A stretch of DNA of 64,000 bases from Conus ventricosus (taxonomy: Eukaryota; Mollusca; Gastropoda; Neogastropoda; Conidae): the NCBI GenBank assembly GCA_018398815.1, contig CM031604.1:61420638-61484637 (forward strand), written 5' to 3'. The notes beneath the pieces are model-generated. The model was not told the DNA's origin, did no database searches, and was given only the letters and a program-made list of their open reading frames with translations. Both the position numbers and the translations under genes were made by a program. Below, in pieces: positions 27,021-39,110 of the stretch; position 1 is the first letter of the stretch, and the number at the start of each line of letters is the position of its first letter.

Positions 27021-27190
27021 TTTGGCGTCATATACTGTACCATGTCAGACCATAGCATTCAACGGCAGTTAGCCAGCTCTGTCAGGCCGAATTTTTTATC
27101 CGTGGCCAATGCAGTTATAAGACAGTCACGTGACGTCGCCCCACTTCCGCCTCCGGAAGAAGCCGGTGTCAACTTCTACCTCATTCACCT
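27021..27190 (+). repeat. DIRS left inverted terminal repeat
   Basis: TTTGGCGTCATATACTGTAC through GTCAACTTCTACCTCATTCA. The portion from 27040 on is the near-identical reverse complement of 30295-30433 (a few differences, including T6 versus T4). Confidence 0.9.
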
Positions 27191-27938
27191 TCGGCCTGCC
27201 ATCAAAGCAAGATAAGTCTTGTGCTCTGTCTCGCCTACACTTGCCTTTGTGTTAAGATTGCTGGTGTCTTTGTTTCTATACTTGATTCAGTTGTGCCTTG
27301 CGCTAAACCCTGAGTATTCTTGCCGCGTGAGGCTCTTGGGAGTGTAATTACTGAAAATTTACCACTGTTACCGACACTCTCGTTACTTGTCGTTCACGAT
27401 CGTCGGTTCGTTCGATCGTCGCCACACTTGTGCGTGTTTTCTCATCGCCACGTGGTTCGCTTCTCACAAATTGTTTTCGGATTGCCCTCTACCCCGTCTC
27501 GGGTGTTACAGTCGCATCCTACCGTCGCATTCCTCCTTGGTCAGGCTACACGCTCCTGGTTATCCCGCGACTTACTCGCCGGTCGTCCTTTGTTATTCCG
27601 CGACTTCCTCGCCGTCGGCGGCGGCCATCTTTCTTTTCTCGCCGGTCGTGTTTCCCCACCATATTCCGAGCCTCGGTTCATCACCCATTTGACGCAAGAC
27701 TCCTCATTAAGGTTTAGTGCGCAATAAATACCATTACCCATCACACTTAGAACGTGGTTTCTGTAAGTGTACGTGATTTTCACGATCGGTGGCGTGTACG
27801 GGTACTTCGAGATTTCGGTCTATCTCTCGAGGACTTGCACGACACCACACGGGCGATCGAGATTACCTTTCTCGATCGACCACCTTGTCTCCTCTTTGCG
27901 GTCGTGTGTTCCGGTTTGCTCTGCCACCTGTGCCCAAC

Positions 27939-28409
27939 ATGGTGAAGGACAACCGCCGGGTCGAGCCACTCCACTGCTCGGAGTTCGCTCAGTTTCCCGA
28001 GAACCGTCGGGTCGATTCCCTCTCCGAGCAATCCGTTCACATGGATGAACGTACGGTTCGGGTAGATAGAGACGACTGCTCCGCGGAGGGGACGCGTGAC
28101 CTTTCCTCTTCTACCCAACCGACGGACGCACGATCGCGGCGTCCGAAGGCGGATAGGCAAGCGGCCACCATTGCTAAATGCCTTTCTTTTGACCTGCCTG
28201 GAAAGAAAGGAATATCCAAGAAGTCTAAGTCCCTCACCCTCGTTCCACCTCTACGGCTCAGCCCTCGGTGGGACATGTTGAGACAACCCCGTTCGGGTCT
28301 TCCTCACTCCAATCCCAAGATGCTTCGCCTACACGCGTGGCTGCTATGCCAGCCCAACTGCGAACATCTTCATCCACTCCCCACTCGGACAGGCCCCAGT
28401 CCGTCCTAG
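27939..28409 (+). CDS. Gag-like frame of the DIRS element
   Basis: 157 codons from MVKDNRRVEPLHCSEF, rich in Arg, Ser and Pro, with no identifiable domain. Its position before the recombinase and after the left terminus is that of DIRS gag. The frame runs on upstream to 27789 without a stop; this ATG is the first with basic and polar content. It overlaps the next frame. Confidence 0.4.
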   Translation: MVKDNRRVEPLHCSEFAQFPENRRVDSLSEQSVHMDERTVRVDRDDCSAEGTRDLSSSTQPTDARSRRPKADRQAATIAKCLSFDLPGKKGISKKSKSLTLVPPLRLSPRWDMLRQPRSGLPHSNPKMLRLHAWLLCQPNCEHLHPLPTRTGPSPS

Positions 28410-29429
28410 ACACACTAGCCGGGGCAGGGGCCTCTCAGGGACTGAGGGACTTGGCCTCGGCATCTCGCAGAGCCAGCACCGAGTCCCTCTACAATTCCCG
28501 GTGGGAGAAATGGGTAGCCTGGTGCTTAGATAACTCGGTTCCCCAGGACTGCCCCTCCAACATCCAAATAGGCAATTTCCTCTCCCACCTATCTTCCTCC
28601 CTTAAAGCTGTCGGCTAGCTCCATTCGGGGCTACAGATCGGCTATCTGTACCACCATTCGCCAACTGGGCGGTCCGTCTTTTGACAATGACTTCCTGCTC
28701 AGAGAGGTCTCTAGAGGAGTTGCTCTACGGGAAGCCCAGTCCCCTAGGCGCATCCCCCTTTGGGACCTTTTCATCGTCCTCGACGCCCTCAGAAAGCCCC
28801 CTTTTGAACCCATTACATCTATTCCCTTTGACCTCTCTTTTAAGACCACCTTTCTCCTCGCCCTGGCCTCGGCCAGAAGGCGAAGCGAGATCCACGCCCT
28901 CAGCGGTGATCCCAGAGATATCGCCTTCCACAGGGACGGCTCAGTTTCCCTCAAGTTCCTTCCAGAGTTCTTTGCTAAGAATCAGGAACCGGGCACCCCC
29001 TCTCCCTCCCTCGTCATCCGCTCCCTGATGGATATCTTGGGAAAGGGAGAGAAAACTGGACACATTAACCTTTGCCCTGCTAGGTGTCTCAGATACTACT
29101 GGGAGCGCACACGCCCCAGGCGCACCTCCCAGAGGCGACTCCTTATCTCACTCAACCCCAACAATACTAGAGACATCTCGGCGGGATCTATCTCTAGGTG
29201 GCTCTCCAAGACGGTGAGATCTGCCTACGCTCAGGCGCACAAGGATTTCCCCGTCCAATCACCCAGGGCCCATGAGGTCAGAGCACTGGCCACTTCCACG
29301 GCGCTCCAGTACTCTGTCCCCGTGCACCATCTCCTGGAGGCAGCCTACTGGCATTCGGAAAATCCCTTCATTAACTTCTACTTGAGGGATCACAGCTTTA
29401 TTTTTCTGTCCCATTCGAGACAGTTATAG
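28268..29429 (+). pseudogene. DIRS tyrosine recombinase, one frameshift
   Basis: Part 1 (to 28618) ends SSRWEKWVAWCLDN-like helical core and LSHLSSSLKAVG. Part 2 (from 28614) starts ASSIRGYRSAIC and includes the catalytic set: Arg in LASARRRSEIHAL, His-x-x-Arg in PRAHEVRALATS, a following AAYWHSENPF, and Tyr in INFYLRD. The frames differ by one near 28613. The catalytic residues are intact. The enzyme would insert the circular DNA intermediate. Confidence 0.82.
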
Positions 29430-30130
29430 GGCCGAACAAACAAGCCTTACACATTTCTGACCCAACATTTTTGTTGTTGTAGTCCAAGCAGAGGCATGTA
29501 TCAAACTTGTGTACTAGTTAACTAGGGAAAATTAAGTTCCCAGAAAGTGATGACGTCATTCTTGCACAATTGTGTGTGTGTGTTGTCATTGTTTGAATAT
29601 CGCCTGACCTCTTGTGTACAAGCTTTCATGCCGTATCTACATTATCTACAGGAAAATAAACCTAGTCGAGTTTGGTATTAAAAGAATTGTCGGGAATTCG
29701 CCTATTCAGTCATCTCAAGAGCACAGATATATTACATTTTTCATGACAACCACTGATTATCAAACTAAGAGCCCCATTTGTAATGGCCGCTCATCAATGC
29801 CGAACACATTGCTGCCAGACCAGCTAGCTGTACACAGATGACATTCAGTTGGTCGAGTACAGCACGGTTAGCTGGCTGGTGGGGAGCAGCCTGCAGAAAA
29901 CACCCCTTTCCTTGACCTGCATTCACGGCTTGGCCTCTGCAGCTGTGGGAGAGCTGTAAACTCCCCTGCCTCTCAGAACTAAGTGGCTTGCTCTGAACAG
30001 CCATGGGATATCCACATGACCAGAGCTGATGGTTCTAAAGGGATCTCCTTTGTGGCGGCCAATGCAGCCATAACGGCCAACCCCGAGAACCACTAGGGTG
30101 CTCGCCCTCCTCCGATTCCTTTAAATTCTG
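29430..30130. other. DIRS 3' non-coding region
   Basis: Between the recombinase stop and the internal complementary region; no ORF of note. Reverse transcriptase motifs were looked for here and upstream and not seen. Confidence 0.5.
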
Positions 30131-30221
30131 CTATGGTCTGACATGGTACAGTATACGACGCCAAAATGGGGAGTTTGTGTTATACTCCCCGTTTGGCTAA
30201 TATACTTACCATGTCAGACTC
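30131..30221. repeat. DIRS internal complementary region
   Basis: The first half, CTATGGTCTGACATGGTACA plus GTATACGACGCCAAA, is the reverse complement of the left end at 27021-27056. The second half (GTTTGGCTAATATACTTACC region) is the reverse complement of the right end at 30425-30478. Together they reproduce the circle junction used to complete DIRS replication. Confidence 0.88.
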
Positions 30222-30289
30222 TAATGCCCTCCCTACCTTCCCCTCTAGCGCTAAGGTTTTCGGGGTTACCTTGCACACAGGCCTCGCTG

Positions 30290-30480
30290 AATGAGGTAGA
30301 AGTTGACACCGGCTTCTTCCGGAGGCGGAAGTGGGGTGACGTCACGTGACCGTCTTATGACTGCATTGGCCACGGATAAAATTCGGCCTGACAGAGCTGG
30401 CTAACTGCCGTTGAATGCTATGGTCTGACATGGTAAGTATATTAGCCAAACAGGGAGTATAACACAAACTCCCCATTTTT
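30290..30480 (-). repeat. DIRS right inverted terminal repeat
   Basis: Reverse complement of the left terminus over about 140 bp, plus about 50 outer bases (GGTAAGTATATTAGCC through CTCCCCATTTTT) that are found again only in the internal complementary region. Confidence 0.9.
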
Positions 30481-30565
30481 GTTTGGTATGGAGTGCTTTG
30501 GCAAAATAGCTATGGTAATGGCTGAACCAAGTTGCAGGTATCGGTTAGGTCTAGCCTAGTTATTT

Positions 30566-30600
<35 letters not shown>

Positions 30601-31035
30601 AGTTAATCATCACTGGAATGAATTCTTCAAAAAACAAAACAAAAAACAGAAAACACATACAAAAGCTGCTTTTCTTTCAGCAGACTTACGTTTCCAGTAA
30701 GAGAGCGTGATCCACCACTTCTTCAATTTTATTTCCTATGTTGTACATTTCAAAAATATCTTTTAAGTTTTACACTATTATATTGCTTTCATACATACCA
30801 TACACTTCTGAAACTAAATATGTAGCTCAAATACATAATTTTCAAATCATACCTCCAGGAAAAGATGCACGCTGCATACATCCAAGCAACATTCTGAACC
30901 CAAAACCAAAGTGATGCCTTACTCCCACACACTTCCATATAGTATATATTCATGCACATGTATATTTGTACACATGAGTGCACACAATATATTCATGTGC
31001 ACATATACACATGAATCCAACACTCTTGTGCTTAC

Positions 31036-31140
31036 AGGTTTGCAGGCCTCCTCAGTAAGGACAGACTTGTCTTCAGGCAAGCACTCCAGGGCATCAAAGT
31101 ACAAGAACTGCTGAAGAGGGCTGAATTTACCACTGCAAGC
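31036..31140 (-). CDS. UBA1: UBA1 exon, about residues 416-449
   Basis: A 35-codon exon reading [20 protein letters not shown] then [15 protein letters not shown]. It links the inactive and active adenylation domains. The acceptor is gtgcag and the donor GTAAGC. No indel. The following 4.8-kb intron contains a DIRS-type element. Confidence 0.96.
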
Positions 31141-31619
31141 CTGCACATATGCAACATAAATTGAGTGACCAAGCACAACAATTTAGCAACATAATATATA
31201 TTGCTTTAATCTACTTCTTGCTCTTCTCCAAACAACAACTTCAACGCATGCACACACGCGCACACACCATCATTCACACACTGTATCATGCACAGACAGA
31301 GAAGACATGTTCACAATACTCGAGTTCATTATTTTACAATACTAATTACAAAATGTACATCAGCCTTAGGTCATCCCAATCCACAATTCAGTCTGTTTCC
31401 GATACTCCAAGCTTGCACATGTTGCAAAACATTCGTAAAGGATATTCATATAATCGTCATCATTCCGTTCACATCCACCCTCCCGTCCACCCGAATCCTG
31501 CCCCACCAAAGGTCTGTGCTAGCTCAGAGAAGTGAATTTTGGCTAGAACAATAATTCTGCTTCAAATACCTCAAAATCAAACGCACACAAGAAACAAATG
31601 ATCATTTACTGTGAAATAC

Positions 31620-31790
31620 CTTCATGACTTCCTGGGCAGTGATGCCTCCAATGAAAGCCTGTATGGGACTGATGTCACCACGGGCATTGTAAGCGAACTC
31701 CTTCATCAAGTCAGCATCCAGTTCATCTACTTTGGCGGCGGAGGCAGCATTGACCTCAGTCACAACCTTCACAAACTCCTCTCCATCTGC
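31620..31790 (-). CDS. UBA1: UBA1 exon, about residues 355-415
   Basis: A 57-codon exon, phase 0, starting ADGEEFVKVVTEVN and ending GDISPIQAFIGGITAQEVMK. The GD-(I/L)-(S/A)-PI-AFIGG-AQEVMK block is strongly conserved in E1 enzymes. The acceptor is ttgcag and the donor GTATTT. No indel. Confidence 0.96.
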
Positions 31791-32482
31791 CTGCAACACG
31801 AGGTGGTACAATGAGACCATTTCACCAAAACAACAGGTTGCTCCCCATCACTCATACAGTCCACTGCACCAATGACTATCATTACCATCGATGTGCACTT
31901 AAAAAGACAAGAAAACTTCAACATTCTACTCTACATTTCATCTGTAAAAAAAAAAAAAATCATAACACTCATCTTTTCAGAACAAATGGTGTAAGAAAGC
32001 ATCCATGCTGTCAAGAAGTTTCTCTTTTTCTTCCTTTTTTTTGGGCACCAGATCTACCACACTGAAGGAGGCAAATTCACATAGAAACTGTCTACTTCTC
32101 GAAGAATTCATGTGAAAGTGAACATGCAGTACCAACAATGAATCTTTGGAAGTCTGACAGGCTATGGTGTATTTTCAGCAATCAGAAACATCCGATATTA
32201 AAAAAAATTCCCCAAATGATCAATCCCAGCTGTTTTCAAGCAATTTGGAGAATACATGACAGTGTCAGTAGATCAGGGTGGACCCAAATTCAAAAGAACA
32301 ATCAGACAGTAGTATAAGCAAGGAATGAAAAAATACCAAACTGTCAAGATAAAAATAAATGATGATCAACCTGTTTCAACTCCATCAACAAAAATGGTAC
32401 ACAGCAATGATACGGAGTTGATGGCAAACACCAACATCCAATTAGCATCATGTGTAGGTAGGAATAGATCAAGTGCCAATAC
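31791..32482. other. UBA1 intron, nothing recognised
   Basis: Ordinary intron between two undamaged E1 exons. Confidence 0.6.
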
Positions 32483-32626
32483 CTCACATCGTGGCTTTGG
32501 CAAAGCTCCATGTTTCTCCTCATAGTAAATCAGAGCTCTGAAGGCAATGTGCAACTGTGCGGGTCGGTCAAACTTGGCGAAGTCCGAGGGAAGGATCCGG
32601 GGGCCCATTGCTCCCTTGATTGACTT
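32483..32626 (-). CDS. UBA1: UBA1 exon, about residues 305-352
   Basis: A 48-codon exon, phase 0 at both ends, with KSIKGAMGPRILPSDFAKFD and RPAQLHIAFRAL. The DFAKF-RPAQLH block is a hallmark of E1 between the FCCH domain and the four-helix region. The acceptor is atacag and the donor GTATTG. No indel. Confidence 0.95.
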
Positions 32627-33312
32627 CTGTATTTTGGGGAAAAAAAAAAAAAATCAAATTTGAAAACCCATAAGTAATAAATTTTTCCTCTTTTTCCCTT
32701 TTTTTTCCCTCTTCCTTCTTTTTCCTTCCCATAATCAATCAATGTTCATATCAGCTTTTGTTCACTCTTCAAGCTATTCTCATTTCTAACTCTTCACATG
32801 TCAGCGAATTTAAATTTTAAAACGTGAATGACAAACAAAAATTATAGTAATCAAAGACTTTCAAACTTTTTTTTGTCGGGGAAACCCACCTATAACATAG
32901 AAAAAAAAAAAAGAAAAAAACAACTCCAGACCTGTGTGCCCCAAAGCTGCTTTGGGGTTTTTTTTCTTAATTAAAATAAAAGTTTTCCCAAGATGTGGAC
33001 ACATCTTCCAAATTTTTTTATCTTTGTAAAGCGGGGTCCCCCCGTTATTTTCCCAAAACAAACCAGCCAGAGTTGCAGCTGGTTTTGCAAGAGTTGTCAC
33101 CCTTTAGTTGTAACTCAAACAAAAAGGTTTTTACAACCACAAGTGTACTCTTCCAAGAACTTGTCTCCGATTTTTTTCACCCTTTTTTCCTGTTCTCATA
33201 TTCATCGTATTTCCTCCAAACACGTGTAAAAAATATGGCAAAATCCTATGGGTTGCAATTCCCATTCCAAAAGTCAAAATGCATACATGTGCATCCCAAA
33301 AAATTCACTTAC

Positions 33313-33407
33313 GAAATTAACAGTTTTGGGCATTTTCACTTGGGTACATTGCCTCCCCTGATGTAGTCAGAATATTTGGTGGTGTCCCCAATGCTGAAGG
33401 TATGGAC
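33313..33407 (-). CDS. UBA1: UBA1 exon, about residues 271-304, with two deletions
   Basis: Conserved blocks GPY, TFSIGDTTKYSDYIRGGNV and TQVKMPKTVNF are all present but in three frames. The exon is 95 nt where 98 is expected: an AC dinucleotide appears lost after the TAC codon near 33398, and one base near 33340. The acceptor is gacag and the donor GTAAGT. It is the most damaged of the UBA1 exons. Confidence 0.88.
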
Positions 33408-36400
33408 CTGTCATGCAGATAATAATACTGTCAGTTTGCCATGCAACGATTAACAATCACACAGCATAACATACATTTGACTTTACTTCATAAAATTAAC
33501 CTACACACCACACACTCACCGCAACGAACTCTTACATATTATACGACTCAAACATATTCCGTTTTATTTCACTACCATAATTTCCTACCTACAAGGCAAC
33601 AGCTCATAGGATGCACTCCCTTGTTTCTCGTCAAAGACAGAGTGCATACATCAGATACAGTGCACATGTACAGCAGAAGAGTGTGAGAATTCAGTTGTCA
33701 TTCTCCCCATCACCCATCAGATCTGTGAAGTATGTATGAAAGAAACTACAAGCTGTCTTGTCAATCCAACAAAAAAGGTTAGTGAGGCTAAACACTGGGT
33801 ACTTCAACAGCCTTTAACTTTTATCGATCCTATGTGTCATCCATTGTGGTTGTGTCACCCGGCTGTGTTGCATAGACTACTGCCATGCACATTACACTGG
33901 TGTTGTCTGCTACCACTATGTCTGCTTTTCATTCAAAACTCGATTTTGATGACAAGATCTCTTCCCATGCCGTAATAACCCATCTGAAGGCCTCTCTCAG
34001 ACTCACTTATCTCATGTGGCCAGTTTTCGTAAAAGAATGTTCATATCCAACAACCACTTATCCACAAGAGCTCATAGATTAGTTTTGAATTACTTTTCTT
34101 GGTTTTGAATGATATGTTCACAGTAAGGTCCAACACTGAAGATATTTCGTTGTTCCACCCAGGATAATTGCTGGACTAGCATTGCCTTGCCTTGATGGCC
34201 AGTTTCACACTACAGACTCTAAATGGTAAAAGCAGCCGACAGGTTGCTTACTGAAGCACTTGTGGATCCAGGACATCATAATTATTGGGATGACTTTTAC
34301 AATTCCAGCAAGAAATTTTTTTCTTTTGAAGATCCTCACTTGCAGCAACATGTTCCCCTATGCTGTATGCATCAAAACAAGTGTAGTGCGTTTTCTCATG
34401 ACCTGTAGTCATCAGCGACAGAAGACTCTTCCTTTTGGCTGATCGTCTTTCTCCGCAGCATATCAGATATTAATAACAACTTTGTCCATGTTAAAAATGA
34501 AGTCCGAGGAAATCAGACTATCTTTGATGCGTTTGCCATCAAAATTTCAGAAGAGCAAATTTCAAGACGAAATCAGCTGGTACTTGATAGTTTTGTTTTT
34601 GTACATTAGAGAAGATGCGTCTTTTCGGTCACACTGCCTGTGAAATCTGCAACTCCTCTAGATTTGCCATTTCCATTGCTTTCACATGAACTTGCACTGT
34701 AATCGAAACCTCAACCGTCAGCCCCAAGATCTTCAATCCAGTCTACTAGCTTACCTTCTAGTTCCAGCTAACACTTTCCTTGGGATTTTTTTTTTTTTAC
34801 ACAAAACAAAGTCAGTCTTCTGTTGTATCCATTCATGGATAACAGACTCATGATTCCTATATCGAAGGCAGTCCTAGGATTTCTCTCTTCAGCAAGGACA
34901 ACAGCTTTCAATTTATATTTAACATCATACACTTATGGCCTGGTGTTCAACATTTAGTATGGCTCAGTATAACTTATCAGATAAAATGGGGACTGACAGT
35001 TCACTTGTAACTAGTCTGAAGCAAAAGACACAGAGCGAGCTGTTGCAAGTTACTGTCCATCATCTATTGTGGGAGGTTGCAAAATAAAAGCAAAAATGGA
35101 ATTACAGAGTTGTGAAAAGTAGGAACAAGCATATCACAAAACAATGTTTCATCCTACTGTCTCCTTCCAGTAGGACAAACATCATTCAAAACAACGGAAA
35201 CAAAGGACGAACAACAACAAATTCTTCGATCATGGTGAAAACTGTAGTACGAGTGAATGGAAAAGGGAAGAAGTTGGGAAAGGGACTTGGTACAGATAAA
35301 AACAGTAACTCTTTTCAAAAAATAAAAAATAAATAAAAAAGGAATAATAGAATGATCATCAACATCACCATAATAATACGACAATAATAGTAATGAAAAT
35401 AAAAATCATAATAATAACGGTAATAGCAAGAATTAGGAAGAAAGGAATGAAAATGATGAAGCTAAGAGTACTGCTGAAAACAGAAAAAAGGGTGGGGGGA
35501 GAAACAAAGTAAAATAGGTCTATAAAAGAAATACTATAGGTAAATGAAACAAAATCAGTATAAAAATAAGGGGATGCATATTTAAGGAAGGAAGGAATAC
35601 ATTTCTAAAGAAAATGAAGATGATAAAGGGAGGAGAGAAGAGAAAATAACTAACATACACAAGATAAATAACGAGTAGTTTGGTAGTATGTCTGCTGAGA
35701 GAACTGTGTACCAGTGCTGTGCGGGTGGACAGGTACATGCTATTTTTGGATGTTGATGCCATGCAGAAAGAGGGTCCCCTGTCTGTCTGGCAGTAAGATA
35801 GGATTCCTGCATGGTCAAAGTTGCCTTTCTGTGACTGCCAAAGCTCCAGGACTTTGACATGTTGTGTTCAGGATGGTTAAGTGCAGAGTAACTGGTCTGG
35901 GTAAACCAAGTGTTCAGAAATGCACACATCAAGACGACGTCTCACCTACACAGATCTTATCACACACACCGCAGTGGATAGCATATAAATGTTGAGGCTC
36001 TGACAGGAGAATGTACATTCAATTTTAAGCAAGCCTTACGGACCATGTGCAAGGGTGTCTGGCTTGGCGAGAGAACCAATTTCGCAGTCATGTTTTGAAC
36101 AAGGAAATGTACCAGGTTACTTATATATCACTACTCAGAACAAAAATGACATTTTAATTTGAAATGGTGATCATATTACACCCAACTCCCTTTCTTATTT
36201 ATTTTTACTTTTCTGATCTTTTGGCACCTTCAGTGTGTAGTATATATGCAACACATTGTTAGCACAGTTAAAAATGCTGAATTCACCAAGAAAAAGCTGG
36301 ACCACTTACAAACATACATGAAATAAGTTTAAAAACTGACAACTGCTAAATGCTTTATTCAATACATAGTAAAAAGACAAAATAGGTGACATAGTTTTCT

Positions 36401-36614
36401 CTCTTTGTTGTTGTTGTTGTTGAGAGTACAAGATGGATTGATATTCAATTTGAATACAGATTAATCTCCATCCAGTTCACAATTTCTAATTTCTTATTCC
36501 AAAACTTTATCCCAGACCATGCTGATTGCTTCCACAAATCCAATTACCACGAAATGTACAAACTTTTTACCTCCTACTTTACCCAAAAAGCTCTTTAACT
36601 GCATGACTACCTAC
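33408..36614. other. UBA1 intron, 3.2 kb, nothing recognised
   Basis: No coding or transposon signature recognised. An A-rich AATAATAG stretch lies at 35340-35420, and CA/TTG microrepeats are scattered. Confidence 0.5.
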
Positions 36615-36746
36615 CTAGGACTTTAATTTTGATGGGTCGCAGCCGTTGAGTTCTGTCATGCCCTGCACTTCAGAGAAGGTGACGCAGTCTCCGTCCTCCA
36701 AGCCATGCTTGGTTTCATCCACTGTGGCCACCACACTGTTCTCCCC
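36615..36746 (-). CDS. UBA1: UBA1 exon, about residues 227-271, with 1-nt deletion
   Basis: It reads [20 protein letters not shown], then [18 protein letters not shown], then IKIKVL in a shifted frame. The length is 132 nt where 133 is needed. The missing base is in a C run (GACCCATC; four C expected) near 36633. The acceptor is gacag and the donor GTAGGT. This is the first catalytic cysteine half-domain (FCCH) region. Confidence 0.92.
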   Translation of the reverse strand, partial: GENSVVATVDETKHGLEDGDCVTFSEVQGMTELNGCDPSKLKS

Positions 36747-37442
36747 CTGTCACCAGTACTGGCCCATTTACACAAGCAGGAGAAAACCAAGGAGTGAATG
36801 GGGTTCCAGGGTCCCTGAACACCCTTACTCTCCTCACAAAATGTATCACAACTGGAAACTGGATTCAGAATGCTTCCAAACACTGATTTGACATGGCCAC
36901 AGCCATGAACCCCCTCCCTCCCCCCACCCTCCTGTTCACACCCACCCCAACCCCCTTGTTTCTTCACCAACATGTTTGGCAAATTCATTTAAAAACCCTT
37001 CATTCAAAGAGCAGAAACTCATATTTGAACCAAATATATTGTAACTGGCTTCTGGTCAATTGTCATGCTTGACACCACAGTGAATGGATACTGAAATACA
37101 ATTGTCAGAGCTAGATCTCAGATGAAAACTTAATGGAACCTCTCAATAAAGACTCCAAAATGGGAACAAATTATTTTTCATCTTACTTGGATTCACTGAC
37201 AGGCAAGTCTATGACTAAACAACAACAAAAACAAAAACAAAAAACCAACACAAGTTTCTTAAAATGAATGAAAATCAAATCAAGTCTTTAAATGGAAGGT
37301 TAAATTTGTGGCAAGTATCACCTAAAATGGTGCCTATTCTTGAGGTTTCTCCTTAACTAGCTTCAATCAGGTTTACTTCCCAACCTGCCATGATTCTAAA
37401 CCGTCAGGTCTAGTACTCAATGTTCTCCACTTCCATCCTCAC

Positions 37443-37533
37443 CTTTTCAATGTCTGCTATCATACAGGAAATGGGCTGCTCTCCATCACCATCAATTACC
37501 ACAAAGTTGGTGCCAAAGTCACAGAACACTTTC
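37443..37533 (-). CDS. UBA1: UBA1 exon, about residues 196-226
   Basis: A 91-nt exon reading KVFCDFGTNFVVIDGDGEQP then ISCMIADIEK. The single leading G completes the glycine codon begun in the exon at 61050. The acceptor is ttttcag and the donor GTGAGG. No indel. It belongs to the inactive adenylation domain and first catalytic half-domain region. Confidence 0.94.
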
Positions 37534-38415
37534 CTGAAAATAACAATGCAAAAGCATGTAGTCATTGTGGCAATCAAGCTCTCTCTCTCTCCTGCATGTT
37601 AGTCCACCTCCCTCTCACCAACATTTTGCATGCGTGTTTAAGTTTGATTCCGTTTCGGTGGCTCATCATCTTTGCCCTCTCAAAGGTGTTACTTCTCATC
37701 CTTTATCACCGATTTCTCTCCATGTACACACAAACCTGACTAAATGAGCTGTTTATACCAGGTAATCATGACAAACCACCAGTGAAGACACAGTACTGTT
37801 CCCGAGTCTCTTCAGCGACGTTCAATAGAGCCCGTTTTGATCCAGTGTATGCAGGACATTATTTACAAACGTAGCTATTGACAATGGTAATTCCTTATAG
37901 TATACCTGCCGAAACAATGTGAGTGAGCTCCCCCATCTAAATGGCACCATCACATTCACTTACCATAGAGTACTGACAAAATCCGACCGACACTAATTCA
38001 CCGCGGTCATGGATATGCTGTGGAATCTGTACTTGAATCAAGAACAAGGGTACAAAAAGCCAGACTTTGATATCTGAAGATAATGTGGAGTTCCCTTTCA
38101 CCCAAAAACTATCAAACAAGGCTCTACGCTACACTTCTTTAGATAACACAGCATGGCATCATCCAGGCCCTTGAGAATCAGATACCTTTAATCAGGAAAA
38201 CATTAAACACAAGAAATGTAGTACCAGTCTTCAATTTATGTCAACTGCATACTCAAACTCAGTAGGAACCAGTTATTGCACCAAACCCCACAAATATATG
38301 CAGAAATGTTTACACGGATTTACGGGTCAAGGGGCAGAGCCTTTGAGAACCCCCTTAACCTGAAGATTTCTACACATTTGATAAGCAAGATCTGGGCATT
38401 AGGAGACACCTTACC

Positions 38416-39049
38416 CAGGGATGAAAACAGTTTTTTTTTAAAAAGAGGAGATTGGCGGGGATCTGGGGGTCCACCATGGGCCCCCAGTGGGGTACATGGG
38501 CAACAGCCCGGCGGGGGTCAGGGGGCGGCGCCCCCTGAAGCTGAAGCATATTTTGTATTAAATATGGCATAAAAATCTTTAGAAATCACTTTCTTGCTTC
38601 TAAACAACTCATTCTATAGAACAGCTTTCAACACCATGAAGACTGAGACTGATGTGGAAAGAAAGAAACTATGTCAATTGAAACAAACATTTAGTATGAT
38701 GAATCCTCAGAACTCTAGCTAAAGAAAATTTGACAAACAGTGCTTTCAGGACATAAAGAATAAGGCCTGTAGATAAGTAAATCAGAGTGGGAAATCAAAG
38801 TAAATCATATGTATGAAAACGACTACTGGACTTCAATAAACACAATATGAAAAATGATTACTTTGAAGTCCTTTAAAAAAAAAACTGAAGCTTTTGGGCC
38901 TTAGACCCTTCGTCAGGAAACACTAAACACAAAAAAAGAACATAAAAGAACAAATGACATAAAAACAAACTGATGTCACAACAGTACACCCCCCCCCCCC
39001 CCCCAAACTTCCCTCTTACAACTAATCATATCCCCCCCCCCCCCCTTGA

Positions 39050-39110
<61 letters not shown>

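Larger units (their letters stand above)
27021..30480 (+). mobile_element. DIRS-type tyrosine-recombinase element, lacking RT
   Basis: Inverted terminal repeats (27021-27190 and 30290-30480) enclose a gag-like frame, a tyrosine recombinase and, before the right terminus, an internal complementary region (30131-30221) that joins copies of both outermost ends. This arrangement is diagnostic of DIRS elements, which integrate through circular DNA without target duplication. GTT sits at both outer borders (27020-27022, 30481-30483). No reverse transcriptase or RNase H is present between gag and recombinase, so the copy is non-autonomous. Confidence 0.85.

Noticed and set aside
38890..38925. Second hammerhead on the minus strand (CCTGACGAAGGGTCTAAGGCCC)
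   Set aside because: CTGACGA is followed by a plausible hairpin but the required GAAA is AAAA and stem I was not found; at best a decayed Penelope-type motif.
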